From positions 930,001 to 994,000 of the forward strand of contig NZ_JABBGC010000001.1 of assembly GCF_012927205.1 (NCBI RefSeq): 64,000 bases of DNA, given 5' to 3'. Source of the DNA: Chitinophaga fulva (GTDB lineage Bacteria > Bacteroidota > Bacteroidia > Chitinophagales > Chitinophagaceae). This document shows positions 1-8,204 of this stretch, one piece after another (position 1 is the first letter of the stretch; the number at the start of each line of letters is the position of its first letter). The notes beneath the pieces are model-generated. The model had not been told where the DNA came from, made no database searches, and saw only the letters and a program-made list of their open reading frames with translations. The position numbers were made by a program, and so were the translations under genes.

Positions 1-998
1 TAGGCCTTTACGCCTTCGGCGACTTCCTGTATCGCCAGGCAGTTCAATTGGCGGCGAATGGTATCGATATGTGTGCTGATCATCTCCCCGAAAGCCTCCT
101 GTGCATCTATCAGCTCCAGTATCTCGGGAAAAAGTTCTTTGATATAACCTGATGATCGTCTTTTATTGATAATCCCGGCAAATTCAGCAGGATTATCAAT
201 CTTGGGCAGTATATCTTTTTTGGCGTTGGCCTTTGTATTACAGGCTATGATAAGATCTTCCCTGTTTTGAAGAATGTATTCATGCAGGGATGTTTCAGCA
301 GCTGTTTGTTGTTGACGGATGTTGTCCAGTTCTTCCAACCAGCTTTGTTGTTGGGAAGCGGTGATGTAATAACGCTCCCATGGCTGATATCCCAGGTATT
401 TTTTTCCACTGAGATGTTCCTGTAGTATTTTTTGAATATCGGCGCGCATGCTTTCCCGCCACAGCATCTGGAGGATCACAGGATGCAGGGTGGTAACATG
501 TGTGCGCCAGAATTTATTCAGTTCGTTTTCGATGATGGGCGTGGTGTCGGGAACCATTTCTGCGCCGAACAGCTGATCTGTCTCAAATGCAAATTCATTC
601 AGCGTTTGCTGGCAGAAGCTGTGGATAGTGAGCACAGAAGTTTCGTCGAGCAGCAGTACGGCATCACGCAAACGGTGATTGACTTCAATGGCGCCCCATT
701 GGTCTACAGCCTGCAACACCAGGTGAACGATGGTGTCGTCATCCACGGGGTTGCCGAAGCTTACGGTATAAGCTTTACGGATGAAGATCCGGATACGGTC
801 TTCCAGCTCGGCTACCGCGGCTTTGGTAAACGTCACCATCAGGATGTCTTTCACCGATAGCTTTTTCTCCAGGATGAGGCGCAGCACCAACACCGCGATG
901 GAATATGTCTTCCCCGTGCCGGCACTGGCTTCTATCAGGTTACTCCCTTCCAGTGGTACTTCAGTCGCTACGAAATGTTGATATCTGTTCTCCGTCAT
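1..998 (-). CDS. recB: RecB, exodeoxyribonuclease V beta subunit (5' part; gene continues past the left edge)
   Basis: Helicase-nuclease subunit of RecBCD, which processes double-strand DNA ends for recombination. Reading from ATG at 998 the protein begins MTENRYQHFV and carries a Walker A motif ASAGTGKT at about residues 24-31, then the UvrD-type segment DILMVTFTKAAVAELEDRIR, typical of superfamily 1 helicases. Only about 332 codons lie in the window, so the helicase C-terminal half and the nuclease domain cannot be seen. The start is 3 nt after the recC stop, which implies translational coupling in a recD-recC-recB operon. The identification rests on motif and operon context and is firm; completeness cannot be judged. 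Confidence 0.93.
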   Translation of the reverse strand, partial: MTENRYQHFVATEVPLEGSNLIEASAGTGKTYSIAVLVLRLILEKKLSVKDILMVTFTKAAVAELEDRIRIFIRKAYTVSFGNPVDDDTIVHLVLQAVDQWGAIEVNHRLRDAVLLLDETSVLTIHSFCQQTLNEFAFETDQLFGAEMVPDTTPIIENELNKFWRTHVTTLHPVILQMLWRESMRADIQKILQEHLSGKKYLGYQPWERYYITASQQQSWLEELDNIRQQQTAAETSLHEYILQNREDLIIACNTKANAKKDILPKIDNPAEFAGIINKRRSSGYIKELFPEILELIDAQEAFGEMISTHIDTIRRQLNCLAIQEVAEGVKA

Positions 999-1001
999 CG
1001 T

Positions 1002-4000
1002 TTACACATAATAATCAGGGAAAATTTCAGCCAGTGGTACAATCAGCTGTTCACACAGTCTTTTGTAATCAGCCAGTACAGTTTCATCACTGAAAAATCC
1101 TTTTTCATATTCCTGGAGGATATAATTATCGTTACAAGGGAACTGATAATTATTCAGTTTTTTCTCCACCAGTTCATCAAATGCTTTGCTGTCAAGATCC
1201 GGAAGATCTTTAGGCACGGTGCCGAAATCAGGATAGAAAGGAACGATCTTCCCAAATCCTGATTTATATATTTTCATCAACTCTCTCAAACGGCTATACG
1301 CCATTTCTTTTGAGAATCTTGATGCATGGAAAATGGCTTCCTTTTTAGCGCCGGAGATATACTGCATCCCCTGCACTGTGCCCGATGCAATACCGGCGAG
1401 GTAACGCACGTAGGCTTCTACCATGTATTTTGTCTCATTCTTTGACCAGGATATTTGTAATAACTGGTCGTTGTAGATATTGTTGATATTGCCTTTCAGG
1501 AGCGTACCATCGATATCTGTTTCAAAAGAGGCTTTCTGCTCGGTGCTGCCCTGTGTGGCGTTTTCATACAGCGTACGCACGGGGTGTACCCGCTCTTCTA
1601 CCTGCTGTATAGCCACAAACGCCATGTTGTTGAGCGGCAGTTGCCCTTTTTTAACCAGCTTTTTCTGTAGCATACGTTTATCCGCTTCCGTTACCGGCAA
1701 CAACTGATTTTTAATGCTCCATTGCTGGAGATTATCGAGGCTGAACAGTTCCGTGTCGCTAAGCAGGATTTGTTCATCGTTATAATAGATACCTAATACC
1801 TTGTTGTAATAAGCTTTGAACGGGTTCTTGAAGAAGCTGACCAGCTCATCGAGGTTTATTTCTTCAAAGGTGACAGGATCAATTTTTTTCTGTTGGTTGA
1901 TGACCGCCTTTCCTGCGTCTTGGTGGCTGTTCAGGTAACTGTACAGGCGATCGTTGCCCATGCTGTATTTACGGCTGAAGCCTTGCAGGGGCTGCTGTGT
2001 AATCAACAGGTCCCGTACTTTTTCTGCGCCGTCTTTTACGCCGGAGATAATATAATCCACCAGCTCATCTACCAGTGCAGAGGGTGGCAAGGGCGTATTG
2101 TCTTTGGCATTACGGCCTACATAGCTGACGTAAAGATATTGCTGTGCAGATAATACTGTTTCGAGGAACAGGTGTTTATCGTTTTCTTTCACGTTACGAT
2201 CTCCGCGCTGCCATTGTTTTTCCATCAGGTTGAAGCTCGACTTGATCTCCCGGCGGGGGAACTTGTCGAAGTTCAGTCCCATAAGCGCCACCACTTTGAA
2301 CGGGATACTACGCATAGGGATCAACGAACAGAAGGTAATGCCGCCGTTGACGAACAGACCGGCGCGGGTAGTGCCCGTCAGGGCTTGTAGCAGGCTATGG
2401 CTGAACACCTCAAAGGCTACCGGTTCCTGCATGTAGTCATTCAGGGAGTGGTAGTCAGTCAGTTGTTTGATAAGGGTGTTATAGTCTTCATCTACTTCTT
2501 CCTGTTGTTCAAAAACCAGGCTATGGACCACCTGTTCGGTATATTTCACCCAGTCAGAGATGCTTCGGAGTTTCTTCCGCTCTTCGATGGCCGCCATCAG
2601 TACTTCTGCAAAGTGACAGAAGCGGATGGTTTCGTGGGCATCGCTGCCTTCCTGTACATCCAGTGGGAAAAAGCTGTCGTCGCCGTAGCCATACTCTTCT
2701 TCCCCGCTCATACAGATACCGTACATGATACGTTGTATGCCGTAACGCCAGCTGACGAAATGGGTTTCTTCTGACTTTTTGCCTTCTATCCCGAAACGGA
2801 TATTGGCCGCTTCTACGATGCTTCTGAGATGTACCGGATCGTTTAGCCCAAAACGGTTACGGATATAGGAGAAGTCCAGCAGCTGCATCACCGCTTCCGC
2901 CGTGAAGTTGTCTTCATTGATCGTAAGCAGTGCGTAGAGGGCGTTGAAGAGGTTATCGTTATCGGTATAACTTTCATCCGCAATCGTGTAGCGGAACTTG
3001 TACGGTGCGTTATTGAATACGGCCTTGATGTAGGGAGCGTAAGCATCGATATCGCTCACCATGACCACAATATCACGGGGCGAAAGGTATTCCTGCCGCT
3101 GGTCTACGAGGTGAACGAGATAGTTGTAAAGTACTTCCACTTCCCGGGCAATCGTATAGCAGGAGTTGATGGTAATGGAGCCGTCCTGTACATCTTCGAG
3201 GCTGAGCAGATGACGGTGGTCTGTGGCTGCAGAGAAGATATCGTGCTGCACTTTATGCAGCAGTGAATCCGGTATCGGTTCTTCGATGCCTATTTCCTCA
3301 AAGGCGTTGATAAAAGCATCATACTGGAAAAACAGGCCAAAAGTGTTCTGTATCACACGGCCCCAGCCGGTGAGCAGCGCGTTGCCTACATTGCGCGGAT
3401 CGCTGGACTTTTGTTCTTCCAGCCCTTTCTGTCGCCAGCGGGCCAGCTGTTTTTCGCTTTTATCATCAAACCAATACACCACTGGTGCAGGATTGATGAT
3501 GTGAAAATGAATATCTATATAAGATGATAGTTCATGGAGGATCTTGATGTGGTAGGCTGTAATGATGGACAGGCCAAAGAGATGCACCGCCGGCATTTTG
3601 GTGGAGAGTCCTGTATGCGGCCCTTTATAGAAAAGCGTTTCGAGGATATAGTTGCCCACCAGTGTTTTATCCGGGAGGGCGCTGCCGGAAACGGCTTTCA
3701 CCTTTGCCCAGAGCCAGGCTTGCCATTCATCATCTTTCAGCAGCGCAGGATTGGCCAGGCTCCAGTCCTTGATCATCTCAGGACGGTATACCTGGTACTG
3801 GTCGAATAAGTCGGCCACTTTTTCAGCCAGCCCCATGCGTTTCAATTCGCTCTCTCCTTCTCCCTCATTAAAATACGTGGCCACTTCGGGGTACTTCTCT
3901 GCAAATTCGGGTTCTCCCATCAGCTTAAACAGCAGCCAGCTGAGGTTCTGTGGGGAGAGCACCTGCGTAAAGGGGCCTCCCAGCAACAGGTACAGATGAA

Positions 4001-4208
4001 AAAGCAGATCGTTGGGCTTCATGAACCGGCAGTTGGCTGCAATGCCCATTTTATAGGCCAGTTGCAGTTTCAGCCAGTTGTTCATCCCTTCCGTCTGGGT
4101 GATGATATAATGAGGCTGGAACACGCCGTTGCCTGCGGCTTTCAGATCGTCTGAAAGGCCGGCAGCGAGACTATTGAGCGAGTTCGAAACCTTTAGATAT
4201 ATAGCCAT
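1002..4208 (-). CDS. recC: RecC, exodeoxyribonuclease V gamma subunit
   Basis: Scaffold and Chi-recognition subunit of RecBCD. The 1068-residue length is in the family range. The N-terminus has the RecC-type segment IITQTEGMNNWLKLQLAYKM followed by GIAANCRFMKPNDLL, and a degenerate helicase fold continues through motifs such as VVMVSDIDAYAPYI and VVALMGLNFDKFPR. No ATPase motif is present, as expected for RecC. It lies 2 nt from recD upstream and 3 nt from recB downstream, so the three genes are almost certainly one transcript. RecBCD is less common than AddAB among Bacteroidota, which makes the complete operon worth noting. Confidence 0.95.
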   Translation of the reverse strand: MAIYLKVSNSLNSLAAGLSDDLKAAGNGVFQPHYIITQTEGMNNWLKLQLAYKMGIAANCRFMKPNDLLFHLYLLLGGPFTQVLSPQNLSWLLFKLMGEPEFAEKYPEVATYFNEGEGESELKRMGLAEKVADLFDQYQVYRPEMIKDWSLANPALLKDDEWQAWLWAKVKAVSGSALPDKTLVGNYILETLFYKGPHTGLSTKMPAVHLFGLSIITAYHIKILHELSSYIDIHFHIINPAPVVYWFDDKSEKQLARWRQKGLEEQKSSDPRNVGNALLTGWGRVIQNTFGLFFQYDAFINAFEEIGIEEPIPDSLLHKVQHDIFSAATDHRHLLSLEDVQDGSITINSCYTIAREVEVLYNYLVHLVDQRQEYLSPRDIVVMVSDIDAYAPYIKAVFNNAPYKFRYTIADESYTDNDNLFNALYALLTINEDNFTAEAVMQLLDFSYIRNRFGLNDPVHLRSIVEAANIRFGIEGKKSEETHFVSWRYGIQRIMYGICMSGEEEYGYGDDSFFPLDVQEGSDAHETIRFCHFAEVLMAAIEERKKLRSISDWVKYTEQVVHSLVFEQQEEVDEDYNTLIKQLTDYHSLNDYMQEPVAFEVFSHSLLQALTGTTRAGLFVNGGITFCSLIPMRSIPFKVVALMGLNFDKFPRREIKSSFNLMEKQWQRGDRNVKENDKHLFLETVLSAQQYLYVSYVGRNAKDNTPLPPSALVDELVDYIISGVKDGAEKVRDLLITQQPLQGFSRKYSMGNDRLYSYLNSHQDAGKAVINQQKKIDPVTFEEINLDELVSFFKNPFKAYYNKVLGIYYNDEQILLSDTELFSLDNLQQWSIKNQLLPVTEADKRMLQKKLVKKGQLPLNNMAFVAIQQVEERVHPVRTLYENATQGSTEQKASFETDIDGTLLKGNINNIYNDQLLQISWSKNETKYMVEAYVRYLAGIASGTVQGMQYISGAKKEAIFHASRFSKEMAYSRLRELMKIYKSGFGKIVPFYPDFGTVPKDLPDLDSKAFDELVEKKLNNYQFPCNDNYILQEYEKGFFSDETVLADYKRLCEQLIVPLAEIFPDYYV

Positions 4209-4210
4209 GT

Positions 4211-6040
4211 TTAATTTCCTGTTTTGACATCCCCGGCCTGTGCCAGGAAGCGGGCGGCAATGCCGGAGGCCCTGGCCACAAAACGTTCTGCGGCAGCGAG
4301 GATGACTTCTGCGGAGCCCTGCACGTATACTTTGGTCCGTGCGCGGCTTACCGCGGTATATAGCAGTTCCCTTGTCAGGATGGGCACATCGGCCGCATCG
4401 GGGAGCACTACCAGTACCTGTCCGAATTCTGATCCCTGGCTTTTATGGATGGTCATCGCAAAAGCTGTTTCCGCAAGGGTCAGATAACCGGGCAATACGC
4501 CTTTTAGTTCACCGTTACTGTCTTCAAACCAGGCCATCAGCACGCCGTTTTCGTCGGGGCGGATGATGCCGGTATCACCATTGAACAACCCGTGTTCATA
4601 ATAGTTGCGGGTGAGGATGATGGGGCGGTTTTCGTAGAACTCCGCCGTAATCCTGATTTTCCCGTGGTCATGGAGATATCGTTCGATGTCGCGGTTGATG
4701 GCGTAGAGGCCCTGTGCCCCTTCCCTTACAGCAACGAGCACACGCTGATCGTTGAGTTTGCGGAGGGCGGTACGGGTATCCGGTTCACGGATGAATGATT
4801 CATACCCCGCGATGAATTTTTCAAACAGCGCCACATTGCCGGATTGATCGATGACCACCTGGTCATCGGCGCCGGCGGCAAAGAAGCTGCGGATAGCCGG
4901 CTGATCATTCCGGATCAGTGCCTTACTGAATTTACCGATACCGGTATGACCGGTAAAGCGGTGGCTGCGGCGCAGTTCCACGAGATGCTCAAACAGCGGG
5001 TGCCGGTAATTCGTTTGTGCCTGCGCTGCCGGTATCTTGCGCTGATCGTCGGAGATGAACCGGTTGATCAGCTGTAGCCTGTCACCGGAGAACATGTTCA
5101 GTTTTTCCTGTGCCTGGCACAGGTCTCCGAACAGGCTTCCCGCCTCTACGGAGGCCAGCTGGTCTTTATCGCCCAGCAGGATGAGGCGTGTCTGCGGATG
5201 GATAGCATCCAGCAGTTTGGCGAAGAGGGCCACATCTATCATAGAGCACTCATCGATGATGACTACATCATAGGTGAGCGGATTTTTTTTGTTGTACCGG
5301 AAATACGGGCTGTTTTTGATGGATTTGAGCAGCCGGTGGATAGTCGACGGGCTCAGGTCCTGAAATTTTCCCGCAATAGCCGGATCTACCGGAATGGTCG
5401 TGTTACGCAGACTTTCCGCCATTCTGGCTGCGGCTTTACCAGTAGGTGCGGCCAGCGCCACTTTAAGGGCCGGGTCCGTAGCGTATAGTATCGCCAGCAG
5501 TTTAGCCACGGTGGTGGTTTTACCTGTACCGGGACCGCCGGTGATGATGGTGAAATTATTCAATACGCCGGTGATGGCCGCCGCCAGCTGCCAGTCGGCC
5601 GGATCATCGCCATCGCGAAGGTTGCTGCCAGCAGGAAACAGCAATCGTATCAGTTCCTGTTGTTGCTCCAGTAGCGCAATTCTTTCAGGCAGCAGCTCTT
5701 TTTCGGCTGCCAGGAAGTCATTGATATGTTGCAGGAAACTGGTTTCGTAGCGGTAGTACCGTTGGAGGTACAGTCTGTTTTGAAAGAGCACGAAAGGCTG
5801 GGAATCGTTGCCATTTTTTCCTACCAGCGGGACGGTCGTCAGCGGAGCAGCTCCATTTTCCTGGATTTGGTAGAACCCGGGCAGGTTTTCCTGTTCTTCG
5901 CTGATGGCGTCGAGGTCGAGGCAGATATGTCCCTCACTGAGTTTTTTAGACAACAGGTAAGCATACGGCTTCAGTACCGGTACTTCGAAATACTCGGCAA
6001 ACTGCTGGTGAACATCATTGAGGGTGGTTATATTACGCAT
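4211..6040 (-). CDS. recD: RecD, exodeoxyribonuclease V alpha subunit
   Basis: Fast 5'-3' helicase subunit of RecBCD. From the ATG at 6040 (MRNITTLNDVHQQF) it is 609 residues; a longer frame opens at 6103 but its extra 21 residues look like leader. Seen: Walker A GGPGTGKTTT near residue 170, an APTGKAAARM motif Ia, Walker B-like VVIIDECSMID, and the C-terminal helicase motif AMTIHKSQGSEF followed by YTAVSRARTKVYV. These are the standard superfamily 1B RecD motifs in order. It is first gene of the operon, 2 nt ahead of recC. The intergenic stretch before it (6041-6139) also holds the 3' side of the ywbE-like gene. Confidence 0.95.
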   Translation of the reverse strand: MRNITTLNDVHQQFAEYFEVPVLKPYAYLLSKKLSEGHICLDLDAISEEQENLPGFYQIQENGAAPLTTVPLVGKNGNDSQPFVLFQNRLYLQRYYRYETSFLQHINDFLAAEKELLPERIALLEQQQELIRLLFPAGSNLRDGDDPADWQLAAAITGVLNNFTIITGGPGTGKTTTVAKLLAILYATDPALKVALAAPTGKAAARMAESLRNTTIPVDPAIAGKFQDLSPSTIHRLLKSIKNSPYFRYNKKNPLTYDVVIIDECSMIDVALFAKLLDAIHPQTRLILLGDKDQLASVEAGSLFGDLCQAQEKLNMFSGDRLQLINRFISDDQRKIPAAQAQTNYRHPLFEHLVELRRSHRFTGHTGIGKFSKALIRNDQPAIRSFFAAGADDQVVIDQSGNVALFEKFIAGYESFIREPDTRTALRKLNDQRVLVAVREGAQGLYAINRDIERYLHDHGKIRITAEFYENRPIILTRNYYEHGLFNGDTGIIRPDENGVLMAWFEDSNGELKGVLPGYLTLAETAFAMTIHKSQGSEFGQVLVVLPDAADVPILTRELLYTAVSRARTKVYVQGSAEVILAAAERFVARASGIAARFLAQAGDVKTGN

Positions 6041-6139
6041 GTAGATTCGCACTCTTGAAACGTCGTCAAAGTACGACTTTTCTGCGTGATGGGGAACGCC
6101 CAATCACCTGATAATTGGTACTTATATGTAGTGGAAATG

Positions 6140-6346
6140 TCAGTCTTCTTCCGTGACGTTGATTTCAGCGACGCGGCCAACCTGACCGTCTTCCAGGCGG
6201 ACTTTAATGCCGCGGGAATGAAAGGGGGCGGAAGTGAGGATGTCCTGAACGATGCCGTAGGTGCGTTTGCCGGTACGCTGGTCTTTTTTGAGGATGATCG
6301 CTACTTCCAGGCCTGGGTAAATATCGTTTCGGTTACGTCCGTGCAT
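6140..6346 (-). CDS. ywbE: YwbE family small protein
   Basis: A 68-residue protein matching the YwbE family (DUF2196): IYPGLEVAIILKKDQRTGK near the N-terminus, then GIVQDILTSAPFHSRGIKVR and LEDGQVGRVAEI. The family is widespread, short, and of unknown function; the fold looks like a small beta-barrel with a KOW-like feel, which is my inference. It follows the slipin gene by about 50 nt, but a strong hairpin at 6358-6395 separates the two and a TAnnTTTG box (TAACTTTG on the minus strand, 6376-6383) sits in the hairpin loop, so it may have its own transcript. Confidence 0.85.
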   Translation of the reverse strand: MHGRNRNDIYPGLEVAIILKKDQRTGKRTYGIVQDILTSAPFHSRGIKVRLEDGQVGRVAEINVTEED

Positions 6347-6357
6347 AGTTGAAAAAA

Positions 6358-6395
6358 TTAGAAAAGAGTCAACCGCAAAGTTAACTCTTTTCTAA
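6358..6395 (-). terminator. Rho-independent terminator of the slipin gene
   Basis: Perfect 12-bp inverted repeat (TTAGAAAAGAGT / ACTCTTTTCTAA) with a 14-nt loop, 2 nt after the slipin stop codon. On the minus strand it is followed by a T-run (TTTTTT near 6352-6357). The loop contains TAACTTTG, which fits the Bacteroidota -7 box and could start the short transcript of the next gene. Confidence 0.75.
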
Positions 6396-6397
6396 AA

Positions 6398-7492
6398 CTA
6401 TTTGCTGATGAAGAGCTGCCGGAGCTGATCTATCAGTACGCCGTTGCCGGAAACACTGATGCTGTTGATTTTCTCCGCGATTTTCTCCACATATTCCATT
6501 TCTTTCAGCTTAAACAGCATGGGATTATCTTCCATCAGTTTGGCGGTATTCAGCAAGCTCCTTGTGCTGGCGGTTTCTTCCCTTCTCATGATGATATTGG
6601 CCTGCGCTTTTTTCTCCGCTACCAGTACCTGGTTCATGATGTCTTTCACATCGCCGGGCAGGATGATGTCCCGGATGCCGAAGCTGGTGATGGTGGTCCC
6701 CAGTGCTTCCGCATTTTTGCTGACAGCCTCCAGGACGAAGGCAGACAGGGCATCTTTTTTCTCCATCAGTTCATCGAAGCCGAGGCCTGCGACGTATTCC
6801 CGCAGTGCCAGCTGAAAAAGGACATACAGCTGTTTTTCGTGGTCCTTGTTGAGCAGCAGCGCTTTTTCTATGTTGTCTACCCTGTACTGTGCCCAGGCGT
6901 TGATACGCAGCGCAGCTTTGTCTTTGGTCAGGATCTCCTGTCCGTTGATCTCCAGCTGGCGCTGTCTCATATCCACCTTGCTGACGAGGATAGAGATATC
7001 ATTTTTCCACCAGTAGTAGGTACCGTGAGAGAGGGTTATTTCGTACTTACCATCAATCAGCAGTACTGCCTTCTCGTAGTTCTCCACAACCGTGGACCTT
7101 ACGAAAGGCGCTACCAGTTTATGGTTCAGCGTAGCGCGATCTATTTTCTCCGTAATGTTCACTTTGCTGAGATCGGCCCTTACGAATTTGTATTCGATCA
7201 GGCTTTTCCAGAAGGTATATCTTCCGGTAGTGAGCACTTGTTTCAGCAAACCGTTTTCGTACAGCAGTACGATTTCAGTTTCTTTTACGTCGATGACGTG
7301 CAGCGCCTCAGCGAGAACTGCATCCTGCAGGAGGATGTTCAGTTCTACCGGTGCAGTGAAAGCAGTATTGATGTCATACACTTTCACATCTTCGCCAAAC
7401 AGCCAGTAGCTGCCGGCTTTCAGCATGCGTTGGTATACGCCTCTTTTGAAGACGAGACCGATTTCATACGCATTGATGAGTACCCTTTTCAT
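6398..7492 (-). CDS. Slipin family (SPFH/band 7) protein
   Basis: An SPFH-domain protein of 364 residues from the ATG at 7492 (MKRVLINAYEIGLVFKRG); an open frame extends to 7570 but the preferred start gives the family N-terminus. Seen: an N-terminal region with repeats of the type GVYQRMLKAGSYWLFGEDV and GLLKQVLTTGRYTFWKS, then the SPFH core (LTKDKAALRINAWAQYRV), then the coiled part VLVAEKKAQANIIMRREE. There is no N-terminal membrane hairpin, unlike stomatins. This longer, soluble type of slipin is, as I recall, found in bacterial RNA-repair (Rtc) neighbourhoods. Here it sits directly downstream of an array of tRNA and tRNA-like genes on the same strand, which supports that link. No RtcB, RtcA or RtcR is visible in the window. 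Confidence 0.88.
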   Translation of the reverse strand: MKRVLINAYEIGLVFKRGVYQRMLKAGSYWLFGEDVKVYDINTAFTAPVELNILLQDAVLAEALHVIDVKETEIVLLYENGLLKQVLTTGRYTFWKSLIEYKFVRADLSKVNITEKIDRATLNHKLVAPFVRSTVVENYEKAVLLIDGKYEITLSHGTYYWWKNDISILVSKVDMRQRQLEINGQEILTKDKAALRINAWAQYRVDNIEKALLLNKDHEKQLYVLFQLALREYVAGLGFDELMEKKDALSAFVLEAVSKNAEALGTTITSFGIRDIILPGDVKDIMNQVLVAEKKAQANIIMRREETASTRSLLNTAKLMEDNPMLFKLKEMEYVEKIAEKINSISVSGNGVLIDQLRQLFISK

Positions 7493-7653
7493 TGTTTTGT
7501 TTTTTGGGGCGGATGAAATAATAAAGCCAGGAGTATGTGACCTTCCCGTTTTCACGGAAACGACTTTCACTTCGTGTGTTCGTCTCTGTTATGGCGGAAG
7601 GAAAGTAACAATTGATACGAAAGACACGGATATATACAGCCGTTTGCTGGTGT

Positions 7654-7690
7654 CCACCGGAGTTGCCGTTGCGCCCTTTTGGCGCGGTGG
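7654..7690 (-). other. Nested stem-loop between tRNA-like array and slipin gene
   Basis: An outer stem CCACCG (7654-7659) / CGGTGG (7685-7690) encloses an inner hairpin GCGCC (7671-7675) / GGCGC (7681-7685). The two stems share one base at 7685, so they cannot both be complete. It lies in the 240-nt leader between the last tRNA-like element and the slipin start. It could be part of a structured leader RNA; no known riboswitch class is recognised. The rest of 7493-7732 shows no convincing gene. Confidence 0.35.
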
Positions 7691-7732
7691 CGTGGGCATA
7701 TAACCCTGACTTTTTGATGAGCACTTTTTTAA

Positions 7733-7783
7733 AGAAGGTGTGCGCTTCTGAAGGATCCTAAGGTCCTTTGCCTGACCATCGGC
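7733..7783 (-). pseudogene. tRNA-like element with Leu(TAG)-type anticodon loop
   Basis: On the minus strand three consecutive arms can be drawn: a 3-bp D-like arm GCC/GGC (7781-7783 with 7770-7772), an anticodon-like arm AAGGA/TCCTT closing the 8-nt loop CCTTAGGA, and a T-like arm AGAAG/CTTCT with a 7-nt loop lacking the TTCGA consensus. CTTAGGA is the usual anticodon loop of tRNA-Leu(TAG). No acceptor stem is found and the anticodon loop has 8 rather than 7 bases. It could be a degenerate gene or a deliberate tRNA mimic. Confidence 0.35.
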
Positions 7784-7792
7784 TTACCCTTT

Positions 7793-7849
7793 GCGGGGTG
7801 GGAATCGAACCCGTTGTTACTATTGCTCTACCAGATGAGCTACTGATTC
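7793..7849 (-). pseudogene. tRNA-like element lacking an anticodon arm
   Basis: On the minus strand a standard D arm (TAGCTC..TGGTAGAGC) is followed after only about 11 nt by a T loop TTCGATT with a 3-bp stem GGG/CCC, leaving no room for an anticodon arm. The 3' heptamer ACCCCGC has no partner at the expected 5' position. It is flanked by other tRNA-like elements. Deletion derivative or minimal tRNA mimic; function unknown. Confidence 0.45.
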
Positions 7850-7852
7850 TTT

Positions 7853-7976
7853 AAACCAGAGAGGACTCGAACCTCTTACCCATAGATCAAAATACAGCGA
7901 ACAAATTATGCCGCAACAGCATACAACCAGCTACTACCGTTGCACTGCGGGGCTATGTGAAACCCGCACCTGGTTT
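7853..7976 (-). ncRNA. 124-nt tRNA-like RNA with Gln(TTG)-type loop, possible tRNA mimic
   Basis: The ends form a perfect 7-bp acceptor stem (AAACCAG at 7970-7976, CTGGTTT at 7853-7859, minus-strand sense), followed inward at the 3' side by a perfect T arm AGAGG-TTCGAGT-CCTCT. Between them are about 90 nt, too long for a normal class I tRNA. They contain hairpins GCGGG/CCCGC and TATGC/GCATA, a D-like stretch AACGGTAG, and the sequence TTTTGAT, the usual Gln(TTG) anticodon loop. A 5-bp stem (CTGTA/TATGG, with G-U pairs) would close it as an 8-nt loop. The retained acceptor pairing argues against simple decay. It could be a Y-RNA-like tRNA mimic, a tRNA with an insertion, or two fused relics. 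Confidence 0.4.
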
Positions 7977-8031
7977 GCGTACACAACTATTCCTGCTTCT
8001 CTGTCAGAGAAGAATTTACGGCTTGCAGCCT

Positions 8032-8118
8032 TGGTGTGAGTGGCAGGATTCGAACCTGCTAAGCCCGAAGGCGATGGTTTTACAGACCATTGCGATACAC
8101 CGTCATCGCAGCACTCAC
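8032..8118 (-). tRNA. tRNA-Tyr (GTA), CCA encoded
   Basis: A fully paired class II tRNA on the minus strand: acceptor GTGAGTG/CACTCAC, D arm GCGAT...ATCGC, anticodon arm ATGGT-CTGTAAA-ACCAT with anticodon GTA, long variable arm around CGCCTTCGGGC, T arm GCAGG-TTCGAAT-CCTGC, discriminator A and encoded CCA. It is the only array member without mismatches, so it is probably functional. Confidence 0.93.
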
Positions 8119-8123
8119 ATAAG

Positions 8124-8195
8124 GGGTAAAGGCGGGAATCGAACCCTGATCCTCCGATCCACAATCGGGTGTTCTGCCGTTGAACTACCTTACCC
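8124..8195 (-). tRNA. tRNA-His (GTG) with mismatched stems
   Basis: Acceptor GGTAAGG/CTTTACC with an extra 5' G opposite discriminator C, the His identity pair G-1:C73. The anticodon loop is TTGTGGA (GTG). The anticodon stem CCCGA/TCGGA has one C-A mismatch at its base, and the T stem CAGGG/CCCGC pairs only three of five. CCA is not encoded. Identity is clear; the weak stems suggest a variant or specialised tRNA rather than the main housekeeping copy. Confidence 0.8.
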
Positions 8196-8204
8196 ATTTT
8201 TTTG

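Noticed and set aside
7464..7724. An 86-codon minus-strand frame with a GTG start between the array and the slipin gene
   Set aside because: It overlaps the slipin start in another frame, uses GTG, and covers a stem-loop region. The composition looks like non-coding sequence.
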